Assembly: GCA_023333565.1 (NCBI GenBank)
Contig: JAJKFH010003493.1
Span: 744,001-808,000 of the forward strand
DNA length: 64,000 nt
From: Puffinus mauretanicus
Lineage: Eukaryota > Chordata > Aves > Procellariiformes > Procellariidae
Direction of reading: 5' to 3'
Shown: positions 1 through 13,657 of the stretch, piece by piece
Layout: each line of letters begins with the position of its first letter
Position numbering within the stretch: the stretch's first letter is position 1
Position numbers and translations under genes: made by a program
Notes under the pieces: generated by a model
Seen by the model: the letters and a program-made list of their open reading frames with translations, nothing else
Databases searched by the model: none
Told to the model about the DNA's origin: nothing

Positions 1-3000
1 CATGTTTGTCACTGTTTCACAGGAGCTTAAAGCACATAAACAAAATCAATTCCAAGTCCAGAATCCCAAATAAATAAATCGGTTACCTACACAGATGAGA
101 GAGAGGGAAGCAGTTTTCCCCGAAGCCACTCAGATTTACATCAACAGAACACAGTAACCTACTGTTCCCAACCACTTTAGAGTTGTTAAAGGCAGAACAT
201 AAATTGACCGTGTTATACCATAACATAGTCTTAATAAATACAACCAGCATCAGTATCACAGTCCTATCCTACCTACCACTGGTCCAGCCTACCACTTTGA
301 ATTTATTATTGAGCAGAGAAACAAAATGTGAAGGTGTTTGTTTGTTTGTCTTTGAAGTTAATTGGTGAGTCAGTACTCACCGGCAGGTAAGTCAGTACAA
401 GAACACTTCTATGCATGGTTCTAGTCCATGACGTTCCAGCAAACTTTCTGCAGGAATCAGTAAGAGTCGTCTCTGTGTAAGAAAGGGTTCAGCCAGGTAC
501 TGCGAGAATTACGGGTACAACACCTATTCTATTAGAAATAAATGAGCTAATTTACATTTTAATTCTGTGGAACAAGCCACTCTCAACAGGGCAGTTTGCT
601 AGAGTTACTGCAGATGTACAGAAGTTATAATTTTCATCATAAATGCACATTACAACACAAATCTCATCAGAGAAACCAGAGAACCAATAGGCATATTAAA
701 GAAACTGCCTGTCTGGGAGGTCCCTCCAGATCTTCATGAACACAGTCTCTTCCTATCTTGCAGTATGTTGTTGCATAGCTAAATACCACAAGAACTCTCA
801 TTAGTCAGAATGGAAATAAGTACAGAAAATATTGTACTTTTCATTGACCCTTTGAAATTATTAACACCATACAGATGGAAATCACGCCAAAATATTTAAA
901 GCCATAAGTAGTTTAACTGAACAAGCTCAAATAAATATATTACAATAACTACAGAATGTACTGATTCTCCTCTCTCTTATTTAGGGTTTCATTTCTATGA
1001 ATCTTATAGTCCTTAAACTAAGAACCCGCCATCCCTGACTAGAGGATGGAAAGGCAAACTCCACTGTGTAGGTGCTGCACTGCACCAAAATACCATTTCA
1101 AATTTTTCTCCCTCTTAGCAGAGACTGCGATCAGAGCTGGGTCAAAGTCTGCTTAGGGGATGAGGACATTGCATGCCTTTTAGATTCACTGTGATCTTAA
1201 TATTGCTCATGAGAAATTCAGGTAATATTTGGCAAATAACTATGGCTCCATAAAACAACCCAAACCCCCCAAATATTGAAAGACCTTGGGATGTAGTCTT
1301 TATAAGTAATGATTTCTACAGTGACAATCACATGTTTATGGTGTGCTAGTATTTATGGCAAACAGAGAGAGAGAGTCCTCATTTTAAGTTGCTGCTTTTA
1401 GGTAGGGAAGGAACATTAACCCAGGGCTTTCATTTCTGAGGAGACAGACCTAATCATTAGAGGTTGAAAGCTATTCTGAGGTAGATTTTTCTTCACTATT
1501 TCTACCTGGGATTGTATCACTTTATACAGAACAATCATGGAAGCCAAAATCAGAAAACTTCCAAGTCACTCTCACTCTTTGTGGCCCTATGACTGTTAGC
1601 ATTATTGTTTTCATGATGGAAGAGCTTCAGGATAATAAGAACATCCCAGGAGAACCTATAGCTCTGTAGTGAGAGCATTCCCAAAATGGGCGAGAGATGG
1701 TTTTGTACAAAGTGAAGATCTGAGCTGAGGCCAAGCACAATCCAGGCCAGGTCTCCGGGATCTCCAGTGGTGGGGTGAAATGAGCACTGTTCCCTTCTTT
1801 CTTCTCTCCCCTTCCTCCCATCTGTGACTCCAATCCTTTGGTTTTCTTTAGAAAACCTCAAGATGAAGTGGGTTTCCTTAGGGCTGAGTCTATTTGTTAC
1901 ACACAAGTGATCTCTGTAAAATGTTTTCTCCCAAGTTTCCCAGAAAAAAACAGAACAAACTCCTCCCCCAAACCCTCCTCCCTGCCACCCCAAAAGAAGC
2001 AAAGAGGGCTAAAACAGCATTATCCACTGATTCCGCATTCATTATACCTCGAAAACTGTGATGGCAGGCAGATCATTTTCAAGAAGCAGTGAATGGTAAA
2101 AAAGGAGTGGCTTCATGAAATACTTTCCTAGATTCAAAACTTTGTATGCAAACAGAGAGTATGGATTTTGTGTTCTACCCAGGCAAACCTTGTAAGTACG
2201 CTATTGTCAAAGGAAATCATCACCTCAAGTAAATATTTTTAAAATTATTTTATAGGCTCTGGCTTAGAACTGGGGCATCTCAAGAAGGATACCTCGCAAC
2301 TGTACACGTATGCGCAAGTACCACTATTATCTTCTCTAACCATGCACTGAAACATGCCGTGTAGCAGAGAGGGAAAAGGAAGTCTGTAGCCTACAGAGCG
2401 AGGAAAGAGTCAAGATGATTTTGCTCATTTGCGGCCCCCCCTCCGCTTATCATCATGCAGGAGGAGGATGGCGATCTATTGATACTGGGTGTAAAGACAG
2501 CGGTTCTTCTGATCCAGTGTTGCTTTTGTTAACAGCAGCGAGCTGGAGAGAGAACAAACGGTCTGCCCTACGTGCATTGTTAGGGTAGGAGACAAAAGAA
2601 TACCTGTTTTGAATCACTGAGGACTATTACTGTAACAAAATACAAGATAACATTTCGCCAGAGGATACAAGAGATTCTGAGAGGAGCAACAATGAAACCA
2701 GACAACCTTTCCATCATCTTATCAAACTGCTTGGGGTACTTACTGAACAGTGGGGGGAAATAATAGCAAATAGAGAGCAAACACAGTTAATCTTTATACA
2801 AAGGCTTTTTGATAAATAATAAAATAGAGCTAAGACTGGCGTGCCGGCCTTTGCCAACTCACATGGCTTAGAAGACAGGATATAAGACAGGCCTAAACAA
2901 TTTTAACATAAACAAATACATACGCAACAGGGAAACGTTGCATGAATGAATTTCCCCATTCTCCTTTTTCAAGCAATTCAAGAAGCAATCAAAGCACTCT

Positions 3001-6000
3001 GAGGTTTGGTTTGCTTTTACATACTTTTTTTGACACGTTGCTTAACAGAAGCTTCATAACAGCCCACTATCAGCAGCTTTGGTGTCACTGTATGGTATGT
3101 AAATGGAATAGGCAGATCTTTGACATAAAAATAATAATCTCTGGTAAAATTACAGTACTACAGTGTATCATAGCATCAGAACTGTGGAAATATTAATACA
3201 TGGATCTTTGACAATACAATGTAAGATGTCACTTTGAGCAGTTATTATGCTAATAACGGATACTTATTATAAAACAACATGAAAGAGGTAAGCTATGTGG
3301 GTGTAGAAAGGGATATTTAGTATTCAGAAAATGTATTTAAAAGGAAGAAAAAGCAAGTGCTTCATACAGCATCTAACGCCACATTAGGCAGATGAGGAGT
3401 TCCCTGGCAGATGGGTGTCAGGGTATCCTGGGACTTGGATGAAGCAGCGCATTATCTCTCAAGGGAGCACACATGCCAATATAACTTACAGCATCCTTCG
3501 GGCTTCTTTTTGTTATGCAGTGGGACAAACTGGGACTGAAATCATGAAGGCGGAGGAAAAGTGGCACTAGAGCTTTGAGGATTATCAAGTCTACCAGGGT
3601 TTCAAGAGAACATATTCTGCTCCGTGCTCACTGACTTTAAAATAAAATTTTAAAAAAATCTGATACTAAAGGAAGAAAATAACATACCACAATGAGGAAA
3701 AGGTCTCACACCAAATTCCCTACACAAAGCAAGCAAGCAAGCCAACATCATGACTGGTTCCATTTAAGCTACAAGAAAGCGTCCATTTACATTATAGAAA
3801 AAAAAAAATTCTAAGACTACGAAATGTTGCATTTAAAGCCAAAGGAAATATTTACAAAGGGTTTGTAATATGAGGAGGAATCCAAGGAAAGAGAGTCTCT
3901 GTTGGCCTGATGGCTAAAGAGTAAATTTCTCTAGGGTTTGTCTACTTGGGGAAGGAGCAAGTTATAGCTATTCTATGTTAACTCTCATCTGGGCCCTCTT
4001 ACTCCGCACTAAGGCCCCCTTTTTCCACCTAATCTGAACTACAGAGGCACTCTGGAGGCAGAATCACCCATTTGACACAGTGCTACTAAACTCTAAATTC
4101 AAATCCTAGTTGTGTTGTACAAAAACTCCTTCCATATAACCAAGCCACATGCAGTGTGTTCATGGGCAACTGAAACCATTCTCACCCTTACAAATATACA
4201 CTTCAGCCCTGAAAGACGTGCACCACGTTTGTGAAGACAGAGCAAAAGATGCAACACTTCAGACAACAGCCATAAATAAAATTCTTACATGCACAAACGT
4301 AACCCATTTCAAACAGGAATGTTGGTACTTATGCTGTAGCGGTTGGAAATACCTGTCTTTCAACATTAAGTCTTGCGAGAATAATGCTTAGCTGCAATGT
4401 AAACCTTAGTGATTGCGGCAGAACAACTAGAAGAAGCTGTGTGATTACTTGTCACAGCTCCCAGTCTGGGAGAATGAAACCTGCCATGTAGCTTGCATGC
4501 AGGTATAAGGAATAATGCAGACCCATACCTCAAACAAATAATGCAGGGAATCATTTGAATTTTGCTTACAGTTGCAAGGATTTCCTCATGCATATTTCTA
4601 CGTACAGATGCATTTCCAGGACATGCACTGACCGTGGACTAGATCATAGATCCCTCTTTTAATTACTTGGCAATTTTCTGGGTCAACTTTATTTAACCAC
4701 CCACTCACCAACCCCCTATCCTTCCCCTCCTTTCAGATTCCTACAACTTTTTCAGGGTAGATGCAGGCTGTCTTGTAACTTTGTAGCCTTTTACACGGTT
4801 TTAGTTACAAGGCAATGGCCACCTGCAAAAGCTATCAACAGAAACTTGGGCGTCTGCAAACTGCATTGAAAGTTACTGCTTTAGTAGCACGACACCAGTA
4901 GACAGCTGTGACCAGCCACTGGTGTGTTCAAATTCCTGAAGCCTCACAATCTACAACTCCTGGGCACGTCCACTGCAGAAAGAAAACCTGTCTTTCCCCT
5001 ACTTTCGATTCTGAATTTGATTACTGCCCAACATACCAAGAACAAGATTTGGAGACTGGCAGTTTCTTCCAGTAGAAAGCACTACTGCAGTTATCATCAG
5101 TTAGGTCTGGAGCAGGCTGGGAACACAAGAACAGAGGGCATATGTGAGAGAGCAGTAAGAGTTTTCCACTATACACGCCCTTTAGAGACATGCAGACTTG
5201 GCGGGGGAGGGAAAGGCTTAGGCACATTCCTGCTAATTCTCATGATCAAATTCCTACTTTTATAGTACTTAGGGTTTTTTTCCCTAAACCTTCAGTTCTA
5301 ATAATCAAGGTATTCTGTTACACTCGCAAATCTCCCTTAAATAAAGGTGGTGGGCAGAGCATAAGAAAAAGCTTGAAAAGAAGATTCCTCCAGAAGCTAA
5401 AAAGCAGAAGTCATTCATAAATCACTCATCAGTCCTAAGCCATACTCATCATTGGGATCCTGATTCATTATTTGAACTGGGAAGTCTAGCAGAACTGCTG
5501 AATTTCCCTTCCTGACAGGTGAGCATAACTCATTTTACTCTGTGTGCTAGGGAGCCCTGGAAGTTTTCTTGGCATTTTAAGATAAACTGTCCCGTCAGGC
5601 TCTAACATTCTCCTCTTCCCTTCTAATACCAAAGCCTCAATTAGACCATGATTAAAGAGGCTGTACTTACAGATACTAGCAGAAGGTACAGGCTATCAGT
5701 TTTATTACAGGTTAGGAACTTGTTTCTGTGTGTACTCTATACTTTAATGTGGGAATAGAGTTTACTAACAGGCAAGTCAGATTTGCTAAACAACAGGATT
5801 CAGTTTTGATTATCAATTAAACAGGCATAAAATCATCTAAACAGATGGTTTCTGCCAATCAACAGAAGTCTTAAAGGGAAGAGAACTCACATTCATTCAT
5901 AGAAATATCTTACACAAAACTAAAACAAATCCAAGAGAAGATGTGCCTCACATGATGCTTTAAACTCTTCTTTGCTTAAAAAAAGTGAAAGGAAAGCCTG

Positions 6001-7394
6001 TATACTGCAAAATATTGGTTAAGCAACAGAATTCTGCAGCTCCATTTTCTTTGTGAATTTGTTTCTTACAATTCAGAGTGCTGATCAGTTTCTAGAGAAA
6101 TATGATGCAAAATTATTAACTATTGTTGCTACTTGGGAGAGCCAGATTAAGGATCTCAATCTCACTGCATTAAGTATGTCTACACAGACACACAAGCAGC
6201 TTCAGCCCCACAAGACTACCAAAAGTAAAGGCATAGAAGCCAGGTGTTGGAGTCCTCACCCCATTTTCACTGAGGCTCAGCTCCAGTTATTCTCCTTTAC
6301 TTTTGACCAGTTTCCCTCTGCCTTTCTCACACTTCAGCTTCTGCGCAGGTTCAAACAGATACCTTTTTTTTAATTGCCAAAGAAAACGTTACTTTCTCCT
6401 GCACAGTTCATCACGTGGTTTCCTCACAAAGATGACACTGTCCCATAGTGTTTAATGGACACCATTCAGTTTTGGATCTGTAACAACTTGAAAGTCTGGT
6501 AACGCGCACTCTCCTAGTTTAGAAATGGAGCTTTGTAACACTGAAATACTGCAAGAAGCTCCACTGCTTGCCCTTCCATTAATTTTGTTACTTACTGTGT
6601 TGGATTCTCATCAGCAATTCTTAATTGATGTACTATGAGCCATGCCATCAAATACTCTCTATGGATCTAGTTGGCAACAATGGTTAGTTTCTAAATTTTG
6701 GTAAGCTACTGACTATTTAGTTTGTGATTACTCCAGAGTAAAGATCTTCTTACGTTTTGGAAAGCCCCAATAAATAGTGGGCACTGCTACAGATAAATAA
6801 TGTACTATAATAAGGATTCTTATGATGGTAATGGATGATGCACAACCATTTTCCAGATGCTACAGAACTAATTGTGCTGCCAGCTGAAGGAGCCAAATCC
6901 AAAACAGATCCATAAGAGGAATTACTATTGAATCAATCTCATCAGTGAGAAATGCTTCAGTCCTACAAACCCTTGTTCACATTAGCACAGTCTTCATAAA
7001 GCTAATGAAACGCAGCCTGCCCCTAACACAGCTGTAAAACCAAAGTAACTCCCATACAGGTGACTCAAATTAAACTGAATCAGAACTGGCGTAAAGGAGA
7101 GCCAGGACTAAAAACGTTTTCCAACAGAGCAAAAAGCGATCTCCTAACACAATGATGTGACACCATTGCAAAGCAGCCTCTGCGTGGAAGAAGAGCTGCC
7201 TGACAGACACCACCCTGACCCAGGAAAACAATGTGGTGGCACAACTGTGCTACTGGAGCTACATCACCACACAGACATCCTTTACACCCACAGGTCTTAC
7301 AGCAGAACTGGCCCAGTTGGTTTGTCTGTAGGGTAAAATATTTCTCCGTGTAAAGAAGAACCGTGTTCCTACTCGAGTGCTAAAGAATTAGATA
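1..7394. other. Non-coding DNA, probably intronic
   Basis: No supported exon, RNA gene or clear repeat. Open frames are at most about 150 codons (1550-2002 minus) and show no family features. A weak resemblance to an old DNA-transposon end (GGGTTTGTCTACTTGGGG near 3936) is too short to call. If the minus-strand exon at 28 kb is real, this is probably its first intron or DNA beyond it. Confidence 0.6.
364..392. other. Palindrome of splice-donor-like words
   Basis: GGTGAGT (364-370) and its complement ACTCACC (375-381) flank a four-base CAGT spacer, and a perfect donor consensus CAG|GTAAGT follows at 384-392. Donor-like words are therefore present on both strands within 29 bases. No exon could be built against them. 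Confidence 0.4.
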
Positions 7395-7490
7395 ATTAGG
7401 GTGTATGGGCTTTAAGACCAGAAAGGATGACTAGAACATCTAGTTTGACTCTCTTGAAACAAAAGCCAAAGAACTTCACCCAGATACACA
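7395..7490 (+). mobile_element. Ancient CR1 3' UTR relic
   Basis: TTTAAGACCAGAAAGGATGA, followed by CTAGAACATCTAGTTTGACTC and then CCAAAGAACTTCACCCAGAT, closely follows the 3' UTR of old turtle/crocodile-type CR1 copies (AAGGCCAGAAGGGACCA, then CATCTAGTCTGACCTC, then AGAATTTCACCCAG). It is a short, old fragment. Confidence 0.65.
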
Positions 7491-7639
7491 ATACAAACAA
7501 AAACACCAAGAGGCAGACTTGCATCACACCCTTTCCTAGTCATCACTTAACTAATCTTTAGATTTCTAGTCCTTTTAACCCTCCCTCATAAATCAATACC
7601 TCTAGATCCCAATTATTTTAGTAGCAGGCTGTCTGCGCT

Positions 7640-8100
7640 GTATCGTGTAAGGAAAATTAATGACCTTTAAAATAGAAAGTTTACTTACACAGACATTAAT
7701 TGCCATTGTAGCACAGATGAACTGTTAAGCAGGCCCGTGAAATGTTTTACTCAAGCACCTAATTCCAGAGAAGGTAATGCTTTACTCAAATTCTTGGATA
7801 ACAAAAGGTCAAACGCGATGAATTTCCTATCGGAGAAATAACCTACTCAGGTCTATTTGCCAAGTACTGCAAACAAGTTAACCGTATACATCATTAAGTT
7901 CTGAATCCCATTATGATCATATGGCATAAACTGGATTGCAATTACAGTGCCTTAGGCAGAAGATGTCATTTTAAGTAGAGAATCACTACTCTGGACAAGT
8001 TTTATAAATGATTCTCATTGATTATCATTTCCAATTAGAGGAAATAAAAGCATTAAATGGCCACTTTGATGTTGGAAGTGACCTTTCACCCGGACTCTTT
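7640..8100. promoter_or_regulatory. Candidate conserved non-coding element
   Basis: AT-rich but not low-complexity DNA with several homeodomain-type TAAT/ATTA words (near 7690, 7760, 7897 and 8033) and several retained CpGs (near 7816 and 7831). It has no stop-free frame of note and no repeat similarity. Complex AT-rich sequence of this texture is typical of developmental enhancers, but conservation cannot be judged from one sequence. Confidence 0.2.
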
Positions 8101-11100
8101 CCCTAACAGATGAGGGTTAAATTTACTGTGACAGCACGTAACCACATTTGGCATGGCCTGGGATTTGATGGTACTGGTATCACATCAGCAGCAGGCTGAG
8201 TTGGTAAAACCATTACATGCAGTGTTTGTATCAGAAGTATGCTTATTAGTATCCTAGGGAGTTGGAAAACGTAGGCATTTTCCAATTACCTACTTTACAT
8301 TTCAGTAGCTAAAAAATGACACATAGCTATACTATTACCTACAAAGGGATTTTTCGCAGGAACACACATTTTTCTCTTTTATATTTTTTTTCTGCTTAAT
8401 GGATCTCAACTTTATTAATTTCAGCTTCAAAATGTTAGCGTTCCCAATAACAACCAATAACCACAAGTAAGCAAATCACAGGTAACATCCTCCTCTCCAA
8501 ACAAAGAAAATATTGTATTTCTAACATAGTACTGCCTCTTTCAGTTAGCACAGCCGTGTGAAATTAAATATAAAAGCTCCAGTGAGTGATTTTTTTACTA
8601 ATTCTGTGTAACACATTTTGCAAAAGTGTCAAAAAGAAATATAGTTCAGTCGCTGAATACGGAAGGGAAATTATTTACTTTGCAATCCAAACTTCTCTAT
8701 TTACATAAAAATAACCTTGCTACAGCAGAAATTTTAGGCTAACACACAAAATTAACGGAGTCCAATTGCATATTATTCTAAATGGGTTATTTTATAGCCA
8801 TCATAACATTAGATCTAAATACAAGACATACACTCACACTTGCAGTATATTTTAGCGCGCATATAATATTTCAAAAAAGTGCAATAGGTTCGCATCAGAA
8901 AAGGGCTTTTCTAAAACTACCACCCTCTCTAAAAACTGTATTTGTATACACACACAGAAGTCTTATTTCAGTATTAATGTTACTTATCTCAGAATTACAG
9001 TTGATATTCCCATAAGAAAGACTGACAAAAACTTCCTGGCTGTAGAATGAGCCATGTATCACCTTTGTTTTATTTCTTCGCTGACATATTTTTAGTGGTC
9101 CTTTTACTGGCACGGTTTTGTTTTATATTGGTTTTACTAGCGTCCTAGCACTCATCACTGTTTGTTACGCATGCCTCTCTACAGTCCATCCACGAAGGAA
9201 ATGAATCATTACAGCTTTTAGTTACAGGGCCTGACTTTTTAATGCAAGCTGTAAGGCTCATGCTTCCATCCTCAGCATCACCCAGCACAGGGGCCCTTCC
9301 ATTAGACTGTGCCATTAGCCAGGAGCCCTCTGGAGAGCTTTACTTCCACCGGGAAGAGCCATAAACATAAGCTGCAGTGAATGCCATCTGGGAAGAGAAA
9401 TGCACTGCCGTATCTCTTTAACAGAAGAAGTGGCTCCCCAGTGCAGCTGGCAAGCTGCTCTCAGGCTCCCCTTTGGAGCCAGCCAGAAGACAGCAGTTCA
9501 TGTTCACCAGGAATTACTTTCCATTTGCTTTCATGTTCCTTTAGATCGAAGCAATATTTTAACAAACAGAATAAAATTTTAAAAGCTGCCACCACTATAT
9601 AGCTGGGAGAGTCTGCAGGCTGCTGCTTTGGGAGGGAGGTGGCCCCCCACCACTTCTCTGGGACTGAGGGAAACGGGTATTTGTGCTAGCAGTAGCCATG
9701 AGCCTGAGGAACATGTCATTTTCTCCAAGCAGCTGCAGGGCCTCCTAGGGCCAGGGCTCCAGAAGGGCCGAGCACCATCCCGCCTCCACACCGACATGGG
9801 CTGGGAAACCAGAGCTTCCAGACCTTTGGTCCGGCTGCCTCTCCAGAGCTAGCGGAGCTTTTGAAATATCTAGGCTTTTTGCCGGGGACCTAAGAGGTAA
9901 GCGCCATTTACTGCTGGGACTTCCACAGTTTTCAAAGTCTTGGCCCCACACCACCAAGTGTGGAAGTGCAAGGGTATCAAGCTTTTCTGCAAGGAATAAC
10001 CACAAGTAACAGGCTCCCCTTCAGCCTGCCGTGAGTCCAGATGCGACTGTGAGTACCTGTCTTTGATTTACTGAAATCAGATCAAATCTGAAGTGTTTCC
10101 AATGAAATATTTTGAAAAAATCTTTTGACCAGCTCTCCTCCCCCATCTACCCATCAACACTACCTCCAGTTCGCCGGGTCTAATGAAGCTGCGTCCACAA
10201 AGGACTAGAAGAAATGGAGGGGAAGAGAAGAAAGTAGTAGGAAAAAAGTTAATCTTGACTCTCTCTTGCCCTATGCCTGTCTCTCACTTACATTAATGAA
10301 GAACAATAGAATAATAATAAAACAAAAAAAAAGGAAAATACATCCTGTGTACATAAAGGGTACTTCTCAGCCTTTAAATATGACTGGGTTATCGTCAACA
10401 GCCTGTAACCCTGTGGAGCACACAGTTCATGACAGACAGACAGAAGACTTGGCATGCAAACTGGGCCACAATAATGAGAAATGGCAGATTTGCATGTCAA
10501 GTCTTTCCACCATAGCGCGATTAGTCTGCTGATACTGTGGGATGACTAAGGATGGTGGGATGTGAGGGTAGATGATAGGGACAGAGTGAGTGATTAAATG
10601 GCCTTAGACTTAACTTGTGACCTCATTCCATCATAAATAGCAAACAGTGAGAGAACTTGTGTGTGGATCAAACAACCTGGCAGGGTTAGCTGAGCACGTG
10701 AGACAAAAGAAATAGCATACTGCACACATTCTTGGGCTGCCACAATGTGCAGTTTGCAGCAGCAACACAGAAGATCCAGGTAGCAGCTGGGTCCCAGAAC
10801 AACCTAGCTGCCTACCTGGGGAGATGATTAGGCTTCTTCCACAGATAACAAAGCAGCAGCTGCTGACTAAAGAGAGCCAAGAGGCAGCACAGGCACCCTC
10901 AGTGTCTGCTGCAGAGCAGTAAGCAACAAAAAGGCAAGAAACCACATGAAAAAGAAGTCATTTTCCAGACCTCTCTTACTTGTAGCACACAGCTCTCCAG
11001 GCTGAACTGAGACCAACCCAGAAATGCTGGTTAACTCTGCACTGCAGTCCTTCCCGTTGCCTCCACAAATCCAACTCAGGAGCCTGATTCCAGGCTCTCC

Positions 11101-12039
11101 TGCTTTGATCAGCAAAATATAGTCCCCTTTAAGCTCTAGAAATCATGTCCAAGAGGTATCTTTTTATGTCTAAGAGACTAGAGTCACCAGGGTGAGGCAG
11201 CGGGATGAGAACAGGTCGTCTTTGGTTTCCTGCTCTGTCTGTATTGCTTCTCTATGGCTATTTACAAAGGGACCCCAGGTTCATTTGATTAGCAGCTACA
11301 ACCATGAACAAACCACACCTAGTCCTATGGTGCTCTTCCTTTCCCAAGAACCAAGCATTAAGCAACAGTGAAAGTTTTCCAGGCCTATCCTATTTCATGC
11401 TTCGGTAACCAGACAAAGGTACTTTCTATTATCCAAGTGTGTGGGAGAGACAGTCACCTTTACAGACAAATTTGCGGCATTTGCTCCTTAGAAACACTGA
11501 AATGCAGTGATTCAAACTCCTAATGAGACTGCAACAAAGTTTGCTGTAGCTCTTAAGACACAACCAGACATGATGAGCTTTTGGAAGGAAATGGGTACAA
11601 CTGTGGTGATCCGTACAGGAACAAGAAATTGCTACTGGAGATCTACCCAACCAGAATCCTGCAACCCAAAGATTGTACAAGCAGCTGTGTATAGGAAAGA
11701 CATGGGAAAAAAGTCCTTTTGACCTCATTAATAGCAGACCAGCATGAACCAAACAGTCACTTACCTTTTCCACCATTCTTTTTGTTTTCTAATCCCTACC
11801 ATTGCAATTGGATACCCTTGTCATCTACGTAAACAGGTGAGTGTATACATTAGTGCTGAGTTTTCTAAGCATCAGCATGCTCTTGCACCATCAAGCTGGA
11901 GAGCTCTTTCCTTCTCCTTTACTCAAACCTCCCCCTTCAGTTAAGTCAAGAGTAAGCCTACCCTGCACCTAACTCTCTGTTCCTCTGGAGTCCTGTTAAA
12001 CTCTTGTCCCCCAAGATATCTAGCAACGATGAGTTCCGT
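8101..12039. other. Non-coding DNA with one GC-richer patch
   Basis: No supported gene. About 9610-9870 is GC-richer with some CpG and has overlapping short frames on both strands, none recognisable. The rest is AT-rich unique-looking sequence without clear repeats. Confidence 0.6.
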
Positions 12040-12280
12040 CAGCAACTAGTTCACTGCATGGCAGAGCATTACTTTTGACTTTGCCACTTTTAAGCTTCAC
12101 TGAATGCTCCTTGTTCTTCCCCGATGGCAGAATAGCATTTCTCGCTCTGTAGAGCCTACGCCTTCATTGTCTGTAACCTTTTATCATCTCACTTCTGATT
12201 CATCTGATTCATTTCCTCTCCAAGGTAAATAGTCCCAATCTTCTCAATCTTGCATTATATGAAAGTTTTTCCTTGTCTGT
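12040..12280 (-). mobile_element. Possible ancient LINE (CR1/L2/L3-type) relic, antisense
   Basis: The segment AAATAGTCCCAATCTTCTCA followed by ATCTTGCATTATATGAAAGTTTTTCC resembles the antisense C-terminal region of old amniote LINEs. The upstream part (12040-12220) is only loosely similar. A chance resemblance cannot be excluded. Confidence 0.4.
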
Positions 12281-13657
12281 TTAAAAACTGATTTAGGTAA
12301 ACAGTTAAAACTTACTCTGTTAGCTTAGCTTATACCTATAAATTACCCATGCATATTAAATTTGTATTAGCTGGGTTTAACCGTGTAAGTGTATCCACAT
12401 AGGATTTTTCACCAAATTCCTAAAGTCAGTTTAAAATCATACCTTCTGTTAACGCAGAGCAAACAAAAGTGTAGTTAGGCCACAGCCAGTTTCTGATCCA
12501 CAAGGACTTCCAAGAAGAATTCAGACAGTGCTTTGGGAAAGGATATATTTCAGCAGACCACTCAAAGATAGTAATCTCCATTATCCTGAAATTCATGAAG
12601 CCCCCATGCATACCAGGGAGTAATTCTTCTGGAATATTTTCCATCAGCAACACAGGGATTTGTTACAGAATTAACTTAACATGTTTTATCTTGATAGCAC
12701 CTCCATTTAAGGTAGTTTATTGCCTAGGCAAGTCAAACTGCTATTAAACCATAGATTTTAATTCAGCTGCAAGTGAGCTGCCCTATTGTATCCAGAACAC
12801 AACAGAGATATAATGAAATCTGCTATAAAAATTAATTCTGAAAATATCAAATACAAGCATTGTTAAGTTTAAACAAAGGATATTTGCTAGTTCATTCCAA
12901 GACTTAGCTGCATTCAAAAATCCAATGAAAACTGGCTTTTACACACACAGACACACACACACTTTTGCTCGTGGAATAAAAGTTTTAAATTATGGCTATT
13001 AAATGCATGGTATTTCTTAATGATAGCATTCATTGTTATACTCATAATAATACATTTGACGAAGGAAAAAAAGAAGAATTTATCGAAAAGCTGCCAATGG
13101 ATTTTAATAAAAAGTACTTTCCAACAGAAGGCAATGTCCTTATCTACTAGACTACAAAGTGCTTGAGTATTTCACAAGGAATTTAGAGGCAATTTTTTGC
13201 AATAGAAACTTACTGAAAGTTACAGAGAAGCAAATAATTCTAAAAATCAAATATACAGGCCACTGAGTTGACAGAAAGTAAATTCCCACATTAACATTAA
13301 GATCTACTATCCATGCATATGAATTTTCATGCAAATCAGTCTTCACTTATTGTGTATTTTGCCTTATTTAATTAAAAATGAAAAAGACAGAAGAACACCT
13401 ACCGCCCTCCATTTTGCCCATTAACTTGTTTCTGCCAGAAGGACCCTCACGACGGTGTTTCCATTGAGGCTAATCACAGAGAAGAGGTGTGCACATAAAC
13501 ACAAGAAGACTAATGCTTAGGTTAGAGAGAGCAGCCACCCAGCCTGTCTGTCACATTCACCTCTATTCACACGGTAATTGCTGTACTCTCTGGAAAGCTG
13601 ACTAGACCCATCACGATCTCAGAACACTAGTTATCCCCTTCTGAATCATTTTCGAAA
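12281..13657. other. Non-coding DNA
   Basis: AT-rich sequence with no gene. Apart from the CA microsatellite near 12941, nothing was recognised. Confidence 0.6.
12941..12962 (+). repeat. Short CA-rich microsatellite
   Basis: Interrupted (CA)n of about 22 bases with one AGA interruption. Confidence 0.8.

Noticed and set aside
1550..2002. 150-codon minus-strand frame
   Set aside because: No family resemblance and no splice or promoter context; probably chance.
3930..4030. Possible end of an old DNA transposon (GGGTTTGTCTACTTGGGG)
   Set aside because: Similarity is limited to one short word, with no matching inverted terminal repeat found.
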